A stretch of 64,000 nt of DNA from Agapanthus africanus (taxonomy: Eukaryota > Streptophyta > Magnoliopsida > Asparagales > Amaryllidaceae): contig CM057347.1 of NCBI GenBank assembly GCA_030015575.1, positions 409,356,248 through 409,420,247 on the forward strand. The letters run 5' to 3'. Below, in pieces: positions 1 to 10,068 of the stretch. The notes below the pieces were generated by a model, which was given only the letters and a program-made list of their open reading frames with translations, was not told the DNA's origin and made no database searches. A program made the translations under genes and the position numbers. The first letter of the stretch is position 1. Each line of letters opens with the position of its first letter.

Positions 1-399
1 GCGTGGAATGTGGGACGTGGAGCGGCGGAGATCTCGTCGTAGCGAGATACACGAAGCCGTCACGGGGGCACTCGGGCTCCGTGCTCCCGGTAAAACAGGA
101 ACGCTGAGAAATCTCGGACATAGGATAGCTCGGAGACGAGCAAGTGAGCCGAGAGGTCCCAGCTATAGGATAGCTCGGAGATGAGCCCTTGGCTGGAGGT
201 CAGCCGAAGGGGGAAGGTACTTCAGAGTGGTCTTCTTAGAGGGTCTGGTGTAGCCTCGGAGGCGTGGCGCCGAGGAACATCCCCGATGCGTCATATTTAT
301 CCCAGCTCCATTGTCCCCAGAATCTAGTGGGTTTGCGTGGATGGCACGTCACCTGCCACGTGTCATGATATGGGGAATTCCTACTTATGGGTATCATCA
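1..399 (-). mobile_element. LTR end of a Tat-like Gypsy element (3' LTR, partial)
   Basis: Positions 111-399 match 21474-21759 closely by eye with scattered substitutions, and both copies stop at the same base. On the minus strand the LTR starts TGATGATACCC at 399, and a purine-rich tract lies immediately upstream at 400-416, so this is the 3' LTR of a minus-strand element. The other end lies off the window. A Tat-type integrase and opposite-strand genes to the right fit a Tat-like element. Assigning those distant pieces to this LTR is inference. Confidence 0.7.
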
Positions 400-416
400 C
401 TAGCCCCCCACTCTCG
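400..416 (-). other. Polypurine tract of the minus-strand Tat-like element
   Basis: Read on the minus strand, the bases just before the LTR start are AACGAGAGTGGGGGGCTAG. This is the usual position and make-up of the plus-strand primer (PPT) next to a 3' LTR. It sets both the LTR edge and the element orientation. Confidence 0.7.
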
Positions 417-847
417 TTCCGACCAATTTATTGGCTGGGCCGAGAGAGGCTACCATCCCGGTCTTCAATAATTCAGCTCGGCGCCGAGGATTCTTCGTAA
501 TAGGTTGTCTGAGGATGATGCGACGTTTGGCGGCTATGCCTCTCAGATTTCTGGATCCACGTGGCGACTCACGAAGCGTCTTGATTCCCCGTGTATCTTT
601 GGTGACGCCAGTAGATCAGCAAAATGATTGCGTTTTAAAGAGGACGCCGCTTCGCACGCTCGGTCTGTTGGCCTTCGTGCCATATGTCGCCGTAGGGTGG
701 CGGGATGTGAGGGGTCGTTAGTTGAATCCAAGTGAGGGGGAGGTGTCCAATGGTCGATCGCCACGTGGAGTCCTCATAGCCGCTTGGTGCGACGCTTCAT
801 TTCGGAAGGAACGGATTTGGGTCGTTGGATGGTTTTTTGCCGAGTGC

Positions 848-854
848 ATAAATA
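848..854 (+). promoter_or_regulatory. Probable TATA box of the opposite-strand gene
   Basis: ATAAATA lies about 135 bases before the ATG at 989 and follows a GGGTCGTTGGA stretch. A similar arrangement (GGTCGTTGGA then TATAAATA) recurs at 4315-4350. The repeated layout supports a promoter for the gene encoded opposite to the retrotransposon. No transcript start can be proven from sequence. Confidence 0.4.
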
Positions 855-988
855 TGGGAGGCTATCCCTTGGCAGCATTTTTCCCTAGTTGTTTCCTGCC
901 ATCTGAAGATTACCCGGCGCACCTTTACTTAGGTCAGACATTCAGCCAAAAACCCTTCTTCGGCCAATCTTTCCTTGAATCAGGTCAG

Positions 989-1879
989 ATGTCTTCATCC
1001 GAAGTATCCATTGATGTAGTTGGGGTTAAGTCGAGCGATGAGGCTTTAGCTTCTGAAGCCGAGTCCAGTAGGTTTTCTTCCTCCTCGGCTTCCGATAGCC
1101 GAGGAAGTTCTTCTTCCTCTTCCTCTTCTACGTCGGGTTCGCCCCCGAAGGGGGGCGATGCCTTTGTACTTCGTCGTCAGGCAGCGAAGTGGGCCCCCAA
1201 GGTGCTCATTGAAAATACTCGCGATGCGCCCTCGATGTTGAATCGCTTGGACGAGTTTTTCGATATCCGGGCCCGTTTCCATATTCCCCGTGGCTATTCG
1301 CTTCGTCTGGCCAGGAAGGGTAAGCGGGCAGACCAGGTGCAGGGCAATGAGATTGCTTTGTACCTAGAAGCGTTTCGGGCAGGGATGCGTCTTCCCTTCT
1401 CGCCCAAAGTTTGCACCGTGCTCCATTGCTTCCGTCTCGCCCCGGGCCAGCTAGCACCGAACTCGTAGAGAATTCTCTTCGGGTTTCTGGTCCGGTTGAA
1501 GATTGATCGGATCCCTTTCGACGTGAGTCTTCTCCTCTCCTTTCTTTGTTATAAAAATCACCCTGGTACCAGAAAGGACGAACCGAGCTGGGTGTACTTT
1601 TCTTTCAAAAAACATAAGGGTAGGGCAGTTGAGTCTGAGGTAGTGGTCGTCCCTTCTTCCTTCCATGAATGGAAGGAGAAGTTTGTCTTCGTCGGGCCTT
1701 CGGAGGGAGAGGATTGGCCCATACCCACCAAGTGGCATATGGCCGATTGCCCTAGGGTCAAACAGTCTAGTGCCCCAGAGGCGAGGGTGGTATCGTATTG
1801 GGAACCGATTTGGCGGGCCGATGTCCTCTTTCCGAGCAGGCTTTGAGCTGGGCGGGACTCAGTCCTACGCACTTCAGGG
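989..1879 (+). pseudogene. Opposite-strand gene, N-terminal exon, gypsy-type transposase-like domain, broken
   Basis: The translation starts with a Ser/Glu-rich acidic head (MSSSEVS, then runs of Ser at about residues 27-50). It continues into the conserved block ALYLEAFRAGMRLPFSP and FRLAPGQLAPNS, typical of the Pfam family 'putative gypsy type transposon' (PF04195). The frame is cut by TAG at 1466-1468, exactly where the family normally carries Trp, and continues in the same frame to 1846. A one-base frameshift lies near 1835, after which the matching frame runs to a GTAAGT donor at 1880. An in-frame upstream ATG at 722 is possible, but the TATA box at 848 favours 989. Such genes lie opposite to pol between pol and the 3' LTR in Tat-lineage elements (for example Grande). 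The protein role is unknown. Confidence 0.7.
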
Positions 1880-2525
1880 GTAAGTTAGGGCTTCGTCGAT
1901 CAATTTAGACTCAGCATAATTCTAGCATAATTTTGTTGTTCTAGTTGCTGATCCCCTCCCCTCTTTTTCTTATGTATATTCCGTAAAGCTGATGGATCGC
2001 TCGAAGACCATAGCTGCCATGGCCGTTAAGGTGCAAGGGAGGAAAGGCGGTGGCGCTAGCTCGTCCCGACCCGCACCGAGCATGGTTCCCCGGTAAGCCC
2101 CTTCCGTCAGGGTCCCCGTAGCCCCTCCCGTCCCGGAGGAACACCATGGAGGAGGGCAGAAGCATGCTCGAGATCCGGCTCCCCGAGTCAGAACAGAGGT
2201 GCCGCCTTCTGCCGAGTCTCCGCTCAAGAGGAAAAAAGAGTGGTTTCCCGGCCACCCCTGACCGGGAGACAGGTGCAGGAAGGCGACTTCTGCATCGAGG
2301 TGCCGGAGGGCGACTTCTGTATCGAAATGCCTTCGGGGCTCTCTGTGGCCGACAGTTTACTGGCGGACATGGAGAAGACGGCAGAGGCCAAGATTCCCCA
2401 AGGCACCTGAAGGCCCAAGTGGCAGCGATAGCTCAGGAGGCCGTTCAAGTTGGTAACTTTTCCAAAATTTCTCCAAGTATTTTTTCCCTCTGTTTAGTTC
2501 CTAAAATGGTTCATGTTTTCCGTAG
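1880..2525 (+). pseudogene. Middle of the opposite-strand gene: introns and a Pro/Arg-rich exon
   Basis: A GTAAGT donor at 1880 and a pyrimidine-rich stretch near 1950-1975 suggest a first intron. The following exon reads MDRSKTIAAMAVKVQGRKGG and then Pro/Arg-rich low-complexity sequence with broken frames. A second intron, about 2449-2525, has GT at 2449 and ends TTTTCCGTAG. Joining across it brings the short AVQ end in frame with the coiled-coil exon. Exact exon edges are inferred. Confidence 0.45.
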
Positions 2526-3035
2526 GTCCTCCAGCATTGCGCCCTTCTTGCCGCTATGGAGGCCAAGGAGGTGGTCCCGGCAATGAAGAAGGCCGATAAA
2601 TCTTCCTTTTGTGAAGAAGAGCTCCTCGCCCAGCTAAAACATGTGAAGGATAAGGTGGCCTTCCTAGACTCGAGGTTGGTTCCGAAGGGCTTGACGGTCG
2701 CCAAGTTGAAAGAGTCTCATCGACTTCTAACCGAATCCAACTGGGCTATTCAGGCCAAAATGGAGGAGGTCAAATGGCTCTATGACGCCATGAAGAGACA
2801 GAGGGACTCATTCAAAAGGGATACCCGGACGGCCCACGAGGCGGTGAAGCATGCTGAGGGCGAGGCGGAAAAAGCTGTGGAGGAGTACAAGGCTTCCGAC
2901 CAATTCTACGTTGGCCTTGCCGACTCCGCGGCCGTTGGGTGGCATAACGCTCTCGACGCCGTCTAGGAAGTTATGCCTGGGTTCAACAACCAGGACCTTT
3001 ATGCAAGGTATCCCTTTGCTGAGGAAGTGCCCTAG
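2526..3035 (+). pseudogene. Opposite-strand gene, C-terminal coiled-coil exon
   Basis: The exon encodes a Lys/Glu/Ala-rich helical stretch (2556-2966), with heptad-like patterning in KLKESHRLLTES and AVKHAEGEAEKAVEEYKAS. It ends near VGWHNALDAV. This tail follows the conserved head in this plant retrotransposon-associated family. TAG at 2964-2966 is followed in frame by EVMPGFNNQDLYARYPFAEE and another TAG at 3033-3035. The first of these is probably a CAG-to-TAG change. The function of the coiled coil is unknown; dimerisation is a guess. Confidence 0.6.
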
Positions 3036-3289
3036 GGAGGCAGCGCCAGCCGGCAGGAGGAGGCAAGGCGGAGGGCGGAAGCGCCGAGCCGAAGGCCACA
3101 ACCGAAGCTCCTGGCGCCACCGCCGAACAGAGGGAAGTAGCGGCCGAGAAGGAAGCTTGAGCAACCCCCCCTTTTTGTTATTAAATTTTTGTAAGCCTCC
3201 GGGCATCTTATAAGGCTGGGGGCCATAATACTTTGTACATAACTCGGAACATCAATAAAGTATTTTTAGCTCGCTTATGCAATGTTTTT
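3036..3289 (+). other. 3' flank of the opposite-strand gene
   Basis: A C-run and T-run, a GTAAGCCTCCGGGC segment and an AATAAAG hexamer near 3255 resemble a 3' UTR with a polyadenylation signal. The second copy at 16720-16810 has a similar layout with AATAAATTC. No coding sequence is evident. Confidence 0.35.
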
Positions 3290-3720
3290 ACTTTTGCAAG
3301 TGTAGATAGGCCGGTGTCCTGCGAACGCCAAGTATATATAGAGTCGAGTGACGATCAAGCGTGACATACGGACGGACGATTGCCAAGTACAGGCAGACCA
3401 GCATCCCTCCTTACCCAGAGTCAAGGTGACGAGCGAGCGCGACATACGAACGAACGCCAAGTATAAGTAGATCGGCGTCCCTCCTCACCCCGGAGTCGAG
3501 GTGATGAGCGAGCGTGGTATACGAACGAACGCCAAGTATAAGTAGATCGGTGTCCCTCCTTACCCCGGAGTCGAGGTGACGAGTGAGCGCGATATGCGAT
3601 CGAACGAACGCCAAGTATAAGTAGATCGGCGTCCCTCCTCACCTCGGAGTCGAGGTGACGAGCGAGCGTGATATACGATGGAACGAACGCCAAGTATAAG
3701 TAGATCGACGTCTCCTGGAC
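3290..3720. repeat. Tandem repeat, about 78-bp unit, 5-6 copies
   Basis: The motif CGCCAAGTATAAGTAGATCG recurs at about 78-base spacing (near 3326, 3379, 3454, 3531, 3610 and 3690). Between copies lie CCTCACCCCGGAGTCGAGG and GACGAGCGAGCG. The first two units are more diverged. ORFs reading through on the minus strand are repeats of the unit and not genes. Confidence 0.85.
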
Positions 3721-4150
3721 TCGGCCTTGGACGAGCCGAGCAGGAAACTACTCGGCCGCCTCGTGATGAGGGCTTTGGATCCGCAGCATAGCCGGGCATG
3801 AAGCTGCCCCCCCTCCCCCGCGGATGAGCCGAGCAGGAAACTACTCGGCCGCCTTGTGATGAGGGCTTTGGATCCGCAGTGTAGCCAGGAAGGAAGCTGC
3901 CCCTCCCCCCCCCCCCCCGCGGATGAGCCGAGCAGGAAACTACTCGGCCGCCTTGTGATGAGGGCTTTGGATCCGCAGCGTAGCTGGGTAGGAAGATGCC
4001 CCCCATGGATGAGCTATGTAGGGAACTACTCGGCCGCCTCGTGATGAGGGCTTTGGATCCGCAGCATAGCCGGGTTGCCGGGTGCCCCCCTCCCCCTTCC
4101 CCCCCGCGGATGAGCAGAGCAGGAAACTACTCGTCCGCTTCGTGACGAGG
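3721..4150. repeat. Tandem repeat, about 85-100-bp unit, 4-5 copies
   Basis: GGGCTTTGGATCCGCAG and GAGCAGGAAACTACTCGGCC recur four to five times. The units vary mostly in a C-run (up to about 15 C at 3902-3918). Each unit holds a short fold-back, GCCGAG then CTCGGC, around AGGAAACTA. It lies directly beside the 78-bp array, between the two opposite-strand gene copies. Confidence 0.85.
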
Positions 4151-4408
4151 GCTTCCATATCTTGGCCTCCTTGATTATTGGGATTTCTTGGAGATGTCGT
4201 TCAACCTTCTTTGACCTGCATGGGAGGGAGCGGGCCAGTAACCGGATGCCACATGGTCGCGCCTTATCGGGAAGATGCGATACTCCGTGATTTGCGCTGT
4301 GGCGTAGGAAGATCTTGGTCGTTGGAAGACTTTTATTGAGGCTATAAATAGCGAAGGCATGGCCCCCTTCAGGCATCCAAGACTTTTATTGAAGACTTTT
4401 AAAAAACC
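4151..4408 (+). promoter_or_regulatory. Promoter region of a second opposite-strand gene copy, cut by element D
   Basis: GGTCGTTGGA followed by TATAAATA at 4343-4350 matches the layout before the first opposite-strand gene. Element D begins about 60 bases after this TATA box. Sequence resembling the 3' end of such a gene resumes after D at 16346, so this may be the start of that copy. The middle of the gene is missing. Confidence 0.4.
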
Positions 4409-4516
4409 TGTTTCCTAAGCACTGGGACCCTACAAGTCGGTCCAAAACGGTCTCTTGCATACTATCCACGGGTCACATTCTCCAAAGTCGAATCTCGACA
4501 AGGAGGGAAACAACCG

Positions 4517-4732
4517 CTTACGGGTCCTCTCGACTCGTAAGAGGGAAAATTCTTTTATAAGATCCTTACGACTTATAAGAGAAAACACACTTAGGAGTCC
4601 TCACGACCCCTAAGGAGAAAATACACCTACGAGATCCTCTCGATCCGTAGGGAGAAAAGTCTTTATGAGACCCTCACGGCTCATAAAGTTAAAAAGTCTT
4701 AGGCTACAAAGACCCTAAACTTGTCTCCTAAG
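4517..4732. repeat. Array of short stem-loops with covarying stems (5' LTR of D)
   Basis: Five units of about 36-40 bases share a loop like TCCTCWCGA, but each has a different self-complementary stem. Examples are TTACG/CGTAA (4517-4545), CTTATAAG/CTTATAAG (4552-4583), CTTAGG/CCTAAG (4591-4615), CCTACG/CGTAGG (4626-4651) and CTTTATGAG/CTCATAAAG (4661-4688). A looser sixth, CTTAGG/CCTAAG, spans 4698-4732. Keeping the pairing while the sequence changes points to selection on structure. Confidence 0.75.
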
Positions 4733-4879
4733 CCCTCAATTCCATGGCTACTCATTACTTTGCACTACTTCACCCACGTACATACTTACGTGGGCAAAGT
4801 AGTGGGGGGCATTTGTTCCCGCCAAAATTTTGGCTCAAAACCCGCTGCTTATAAAATAATAACAATAAAAGAAAATAAA

Positions 4880-4910
<31 letters not shown>

Positions 4911-5087
4911 TAAAGGAGAAAATCTCCCTTTCAGAGCAAACCTCTGTTCAAATCCCAAGGCGGGAAATAAAGCAACGCTTCTGTTTCCCCCAATCAGAGC
5001 AAGGCTCTGTTTTAAAAAAGATAATAAAATTCAAATTTTAAAATAAAGAAGCAACACTTCAGTTGACTTGCGCTCTGCGCTGCGCGA

Positions 5088-5133
5088 CACGTGTCAGCGC
5101 AGTTGCGCTGCGCTCTGCGCTTGGCGACACGTG
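5088..5133. promoter_or_regulatory. Two G-boxes (CACGTG) in the U3 of D's 5' LTR
   Basis: GACACGTGTC occurs with CACGTG at 5088-5093 and 5128-5133, about 200-250 bases before the TATA box. CACGTG with a flanking GTC is a binding core for plant bZIP and bHLH factors. The 3' LTR lacks this roughly 55-base stretch. Three more CACGTG sites lie after the TATA box at 5749, 5869 and 5934. Confidence 0.5.
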
Positions 5134-5334
5134 TCAAGCGCAAGTGCGCTTGCGCCAGCTGTGCCGGCATTTTAACAGAAAAATTCTGGAAATTTTTTTC
5201 TCAATCTTGTTAAAAACAAGAAGATTGCCTTCTGTAAAACAGAAATCCTGGGATCAAAGATCCAACGGTGGGGAAATTCCCCCAAATCAATCAGAGAAAG
5301 ATCTCTGTAACTAATCTAACAAACTAATTGGTAC

Positions 5335-5342
5335 TATATAAA
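5335..5342 (+). promoter_or_regulatory. TATA box of D's 5' LTR
   Basis: TATATAAA followed by GGCCCC and a purine/A-rich leader is a strong TATA match at the expected LTR position. The 3' LTR carries the same box at 14387-14394. Transcription would start roughly 25-30 bases downstream. Confidence 0.6.
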
Positions 5343-6176
5343 GGCCCCTAGACTACAAGTCTAAAACACACAAAGAAGAGATAAAGAAAAAAAAATACAG
5401 AGAGAGAGAAACAGACACCTCCTCTAAAACTCTGAGAAGAATTCAGAGAGAAAGAAAAAAGGTAAAACCTTTGGAAAAAAAGAAGAAGTTCTTCTAAAAA
5501 GATCAAAGATCTAAGAACAAGATCAAGATCTTCAATAAAAGAAATAATAAAAAAGAAGTAATTTACTTCTGTATAAAGGCATTGCCTTTTGATGAACCAC
5601 TGGTTCTTGAGATTTGAGGTAGAACCTCTCTGGAAACAAGAAAAATTTGTTCCCTTTGATCTAAATTTGATCAAGATACTGTACTGTGCCCTGCACTTAT
5701 AATCTGCGCTGTTGCGCTCTTGGATTGGCGCAAGTCACCAGAGCGCGCCACGTGTCAGCAGCGCACTGGCGCAGCGCACTGCGCTAACAAACTTGCGTTC
5801 AGCAGAGCGCGCAACGTGTCAGCAGCGCACTGGCGCAGCGCACTGCGTTTGCGCTCACCAGAGCATGACACGTGTCACCTCCACATGAATTTACGCCTTG
5901 CGCTCCTCAATTGGCGCAAAGCGCCTGACAAGCCACGTGGGGCACTGTCAGAACATTTAATGCAGCGCATTATTAAAGGGCAAAGCCAATTAAGAGGTCC
6001 AATGGACCAAAACAAATGCTTTGCATTATTAAAGAAAAGGGGCAGAGCCCAAGTAAAGGCCTAACAGGCCAAATGAAATGTTAAACATTTTCAAATGGAC
6101 TTAACCCAATTATGGCCGTAAGTCCTCAAATTAAATTGAACTGAGCACAACTGCTCTCTCAAATCAATTCACATCC

Positions 6177-6830
6177 GGTTCAAGGGTACATCTCCGAACT
6201 CCTCTGATATTTGTCGTTGTAATCCTTCAACGTCGTCAGAGAGGTGACGGGTCCCGACAACCACACATTGATATGGACTAATGCGTCCTTAAACTCATGG
6301 ACCAATGCGTCCTTAAACCAATGTTCGTCCCCAAATGGGAATGTTGGACCACCATGTCCCTAAACTGGAGCAATAAAGCCCCCAGATGCTCTTTTGTTGG
6401 ATCTAAACGATCCCGTTAAATTGATCTTAGTCTGGAAATTAGACTAACGTATCCTTAACAAACGTTTAAGTTGATCTTAGCCTCAAATATGGCTAACGTA
6501 TCTTTAAACTAAAACCTTCGAACAGACCTTAGTCCCAAATTGGACTATAGATCTCCCAACCAACTTTGGTTCAAGGGTACATCTCTGAACTCCTCTGATA
6601 TCTGTCGTTGTAATCCTTCAACGTCGTCAGAGAGGTGACGGGTCCCGACGGCCATACATGCAATGGACCACTATGTCCCTAAACTGGAACAATAGAGCCC
6701 CCAAATGCTCTTTTGTTGGATCTAAACGATCCCGTTAAGTTGATCTTAGTCTGGAAATTAGACTAACGTATCCTTAACAAACGTTTAAGTTGATCTTAGC
6801 CTCAAATATGGCTAACGTATCCTTAAACAT
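6177..6830. repeat. Internal duplication in D's LTR with a conserved stem-loop
   Basis: Two related blocks (about 6177-6500 and 6570-6830) share GGTACATCTC, a stem-loop from CCTCTGA to TCAGAGAGG around GTCGTTG and CAACG, then GTGACGGGTCCCGAC. They also share GGATCTAAACGATCCCGTTA and GTTGATCTTAG segments. The same pair appears in the 3' LTR (about 15276-15920). Confidence 0.7.
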
Positions 6831-7251
6831 AAAACCCCAAACCCAAATCTAAGAAAATACGGATTTGGACTAATCCACGTTCTACGGGCGACGACATAAA
6901 TTAGTCTCCGTATACAATCCACGGGCAACCACAAACAAAACAAACATCCACGACACGAAGTGAACATCTGGAGAAAGGAGAAAGTTGTTACCGCGATGCG
7001 GTAGCGTAATTAACTGCAGGGGCTTGCGACTGCAGGGAAGAGCGTCCCCACAATCAAAAACCCCTCAGACGAGGGGGAATCTGACGAAGTCTGCTACATC
7101 GACCGCATCCGTCTAAACCTTTGATACACGGTGCCATAAATCAACTTGGCATTTTCGGAGAGGTGGACGGATAAAACCAAATAGCATCTGCCCCGAATCA
7201 CAGGCCTAGACAGCCCATGTCTTGGCCGCCATTCGGGGGGGGAACAGATTC

Positions 7252-7269
7252 TGGCACGCCCGGTGGGAT
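7252..7269 (+). other. Primer binding site of element D
   Basis: TGGCACGCCCGGTGGGAT lies five bases after the LTR end. It has the TGG start and position of a tRNA primer site and is of the type common in plant Tat-like Gypsy elements. The exact tRNA is not assigned. Confidence 0.6.
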
Positions 7270-7395
7270 CTTTTCCTCTTTCCACTCCACACTTCGTGTG
7301 TCGTGTTCGCGAACGAATCGCGGTTTGCTGTGGTTGCCTGTGGATTCGAGGTTCTTAGATTTGGTGTTTTGCTCCGTGCAGAAAATAGAAGATCA

Positions 7396-9942
7396 ATGGC
7401 TTCAAACTGCACTACTTGCAACTGCAACTCTCACTCCGTCCTTGCTGGAGGAGTGACTTATGGGCCCCAAGCGGCCTCCCTTTTCAAGATGCCAGTGGAG
7501 CAGGTAACTCAAGCCACCACTGGACTATTCTTTGGGACCATGCTCCCACCGATGAGCTTCAATGCCCCAATGACATCGCGAGAAGCTCCAAAGAAGTCGG
7601 TCTTTAACCGGCTTACAACCACCGCGGCCCCTCTCAACGGGTCACCCAACTCCAATGCCTCAATTTTTGACAGACTAGGCCAGAGCTCCAACCGGCCGAT
7701 GAAGAAGCCTGCAATACCAGAAGGCGTTATCCCAAAACGGATAGCCATCCCTGCTCCCGCTCCAGGCGAAATCACAAAGGTTGCTTCCTCTACTCGGAAG
7801 TCTGCTTTTGATAGGTTGGCCGTCCCCATTCAACGGACGTCGGTCTTTAAAAGGCTGATACCAGCAAATTCTGACCAACACAGGGGGCAAGACAAAGCCA
7901 TCCCCATCGCTGAACCAATGCCGTCCGCTCGACACGCTCGACGTCGCCACTGGCGCCGAGTAAGGAAGGCCGGGGGCAGCTCCCCCTCTGGGCTAACTCC
8001 ACCAGCCCCAACGGTGGAAGTCAATGCTGCTGTTCCGACCGGGAATAGCTTTGAATTGCTAAATAAGGTGTGCAGGAATTCCCCTACCGCCGTGCTGAAA
8101 AGGTCTCCGCCACCAGTGGAGATTGTCGCCAAAGAAAAGCTGGAACAACCCCCTCAGCGGCTGTCTTCTAAAATTTACAAGGTCTGGCGTCAAGTCCAGG
8201 ACTCCGTAGTGGATCAAGACTATCTCCGCCGACAGAAAAAGATGAAGGTTCGGCAGGAGAAGGACTACTCTGTCAAGCCAGAAAAAGCAACAGCTACTTG
8301 GGTGCCCACTACAACGGCCCCCTCAACTTCGACTGCTCACAAAAGAAGGAGGTCGGAGAAGATCCCTGTGTCTCTAGCAAATCACAAAGACACTGAATCT
8401 AAACGCCCCAAGTCTGGGGGCATGGTGGTGCATACTATCTACATGGCATCCGGGAAAGAGGATAGACGCGCTTCAACGGGCCACCGACCACTCACGCGAT
8501 CCGTGGCAAAAACTCAAGAGCAGTAGCAGAAGCTTCAGGAGATGATGACCGCGATGACCGCACTCACCGGGCCAAAAGAAAGCCCAGAAGTATCCTTGGA
8601 TCAACGCCAGGAACAAGAAACTGACGCTGACTTCCTACGCAGAGTCCTCGAAAAGAAGGACAGAAAAACAGCAGAACAAGCAGCTAATATAAAACAAATG
8701 GCGCTTCTTTTCCAAGATATGGTAAGAATGATGTTACAGCCGGATACTCCAGCTGAAGACCCTCCGATCATTATTGAAGACGATAGAGGGGAGATATCGA
8801 AACCTCCTCTGGCTCTTTCAGCGGCCAAGGAGGAAACTATTTCCAAGGCCGTACTGGATGACTATATAGCTCAGCAAATATGAGCTCACCAGGCGAATGA
8901 AGCGGCTGGGCAAATTGTCAGAACTGGACGACCCTATCCGAGCTGGTATGACCAAATCAGTTACCCGCCGGAATATACGATCCCAAAATTTCATGTGTAC
9001 AGGGGGACAGGGAATCCACATCAGCATGTCGCTCAATTCAGGGCCTTATGCGGCAACACTGGAGGCTACGACAAACTGTTGCTTCGCCAATTCGTCGGCA
9101 GCTTGTCAGAGACAGCATTCGAATGGTATTCTGAACTTCCAAACGACTCTGTCAAGACATTCGCGGAAATGGAGCTGCTGTTTACATAAAAATTCGCGTG
9201 TGCTAGTGAACGCACCCCGATAATAGCACTGGTCAATGCAAGAGTAAAGCCGGGCGAAACCTGGGTTCAATATGTAATCCGATGGCGGAATTTGTAGTCG
9301 AAGTGCGAACAACGCATCGAAGAAGCACCTGCGGTAGGCACGTTCGTGGGCACTCTTGATCCGCAAGCGACCATCTCGCAATTTATGATGTTCTTCAAGC
9401 CGACCACTTTTCAGGCCTTGATTGACAAGCTGGCCCAAATGGACCAGATGGGCCATAGGCCTTCCTCTTCAAAGACGGAGCCTTGGAATGAAAAGGACAA
9501 AGGGAAAGCAACCTTCGTCGCCAATGCTCAACAACAACCGAGTGACCCGAGGCCGGTTGTTCGCCAAAGCAACAAGCGACAATCCCTCGAGGAGAGACTA
9601 GGACGTCCTTACTCATTTCCTCAGAATAAAATAAGGAAACTGTTTGAGCTGGCAGTGCGCAACAGATTCATCAATCTGCCGAGTCCGAAACGTCCGCTAC
9701 AGCCAAGCGATGTCAACGATCCTAATTACTGCCCCTACCATCGAGCAGTAAGTCATCCAATTGAAGATTGCTTCGTCTTCAAAAACTGGGTTGAAGACCA
9801 AAACCAACAGGGCAAGTTCGCGCTGTCCGAAAACTGGAAGGTGAGCCCGCCACAGCCTCATGCTCCTAAAAAGGTGGACACGCCGGGGGCATCATGCTCA
9901 TTCATAGAGAAAGCCAAATGGACCGAGACGTCCTTAAACTAA
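7396..9942 (+). pseudogene. Element D gag, one reading frame with four stop codons
   Basis: From MASNCTTCNCNSHS at 7396 the frame runs 849 codons with no frameshift. It is broken by TAG 8524-8526, TGA 8881-8883, TAA 9187-9189 and TAG 9295-9297. The N-terminal third carries four motifs S-x-F-x-R-L (SVFNRL, SIFDRL, SAFDRL, SVFKRL). A Lys/Arg-rich stretch follows (about 8220-8420). The gag capsid-like domain lies at about 8970-9460 (FVGSLSETAFEWYSELP). A zinc-knuckle-like CPYHRAVSHPIEDC lies near 9731-9772. It would form the virus-like particle shell. Several stops fit C-to-T change at CAG or CGA. Confidence 0.8.
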
Positions 9943-10068
9943 TGACGGACCACTATGTCCTAAAACTAGCTGTTGACCGAGATGTCGATAAACTACGGTG
10001 GATTGCAACATCCCAAAGCCGATACAAAAAAAAAGAATAAAAAAATTATATAAAAAAAACAAAAAAAA
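9943..10068. other. Spacer after gag, no pol
   Basis: Shortly after the gag stop the sequence turns to repeats of CTATGTCCTAAACT and A-rich runs. No protease, RT or integrase motif is seen here or anywhere up to the 3' LTR. Confidence 0.6.

Larger units (their letters stand above)
4409..7246 (+). repeat. Element D, 5' LTR
   Basis: It is matched by 13520-16345 at high identity by eye, with a few indels. In order it holds a stem-loop array (4517-4732), an AT-rich simple stretch (AAATAAATAAAT near 4870-4910), a GCGC-rich segment with G-boxes, TATATAAA at 5335-5342, a purine-rich leader, more GCGC repeats (5700-5900), and a doubled block (about 6177-6500 and 6570-6830). It ends CGGGGGGGGAACA. 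Confidence 0.85.

Noticed and set aside
431..721. 96-codon ORF ahead of the opposite-strand gene
   Set aside because: It ends before the probable TATA box at 848 and shows no family motif; likely noncoding sequence next to the LTR.
3411..4376. Several minus-strand ORFs with repeating protein units
   Set aside because: They only translate the 78- and 90-bp tandem arrays; there is no codon-level conservation or known domain.
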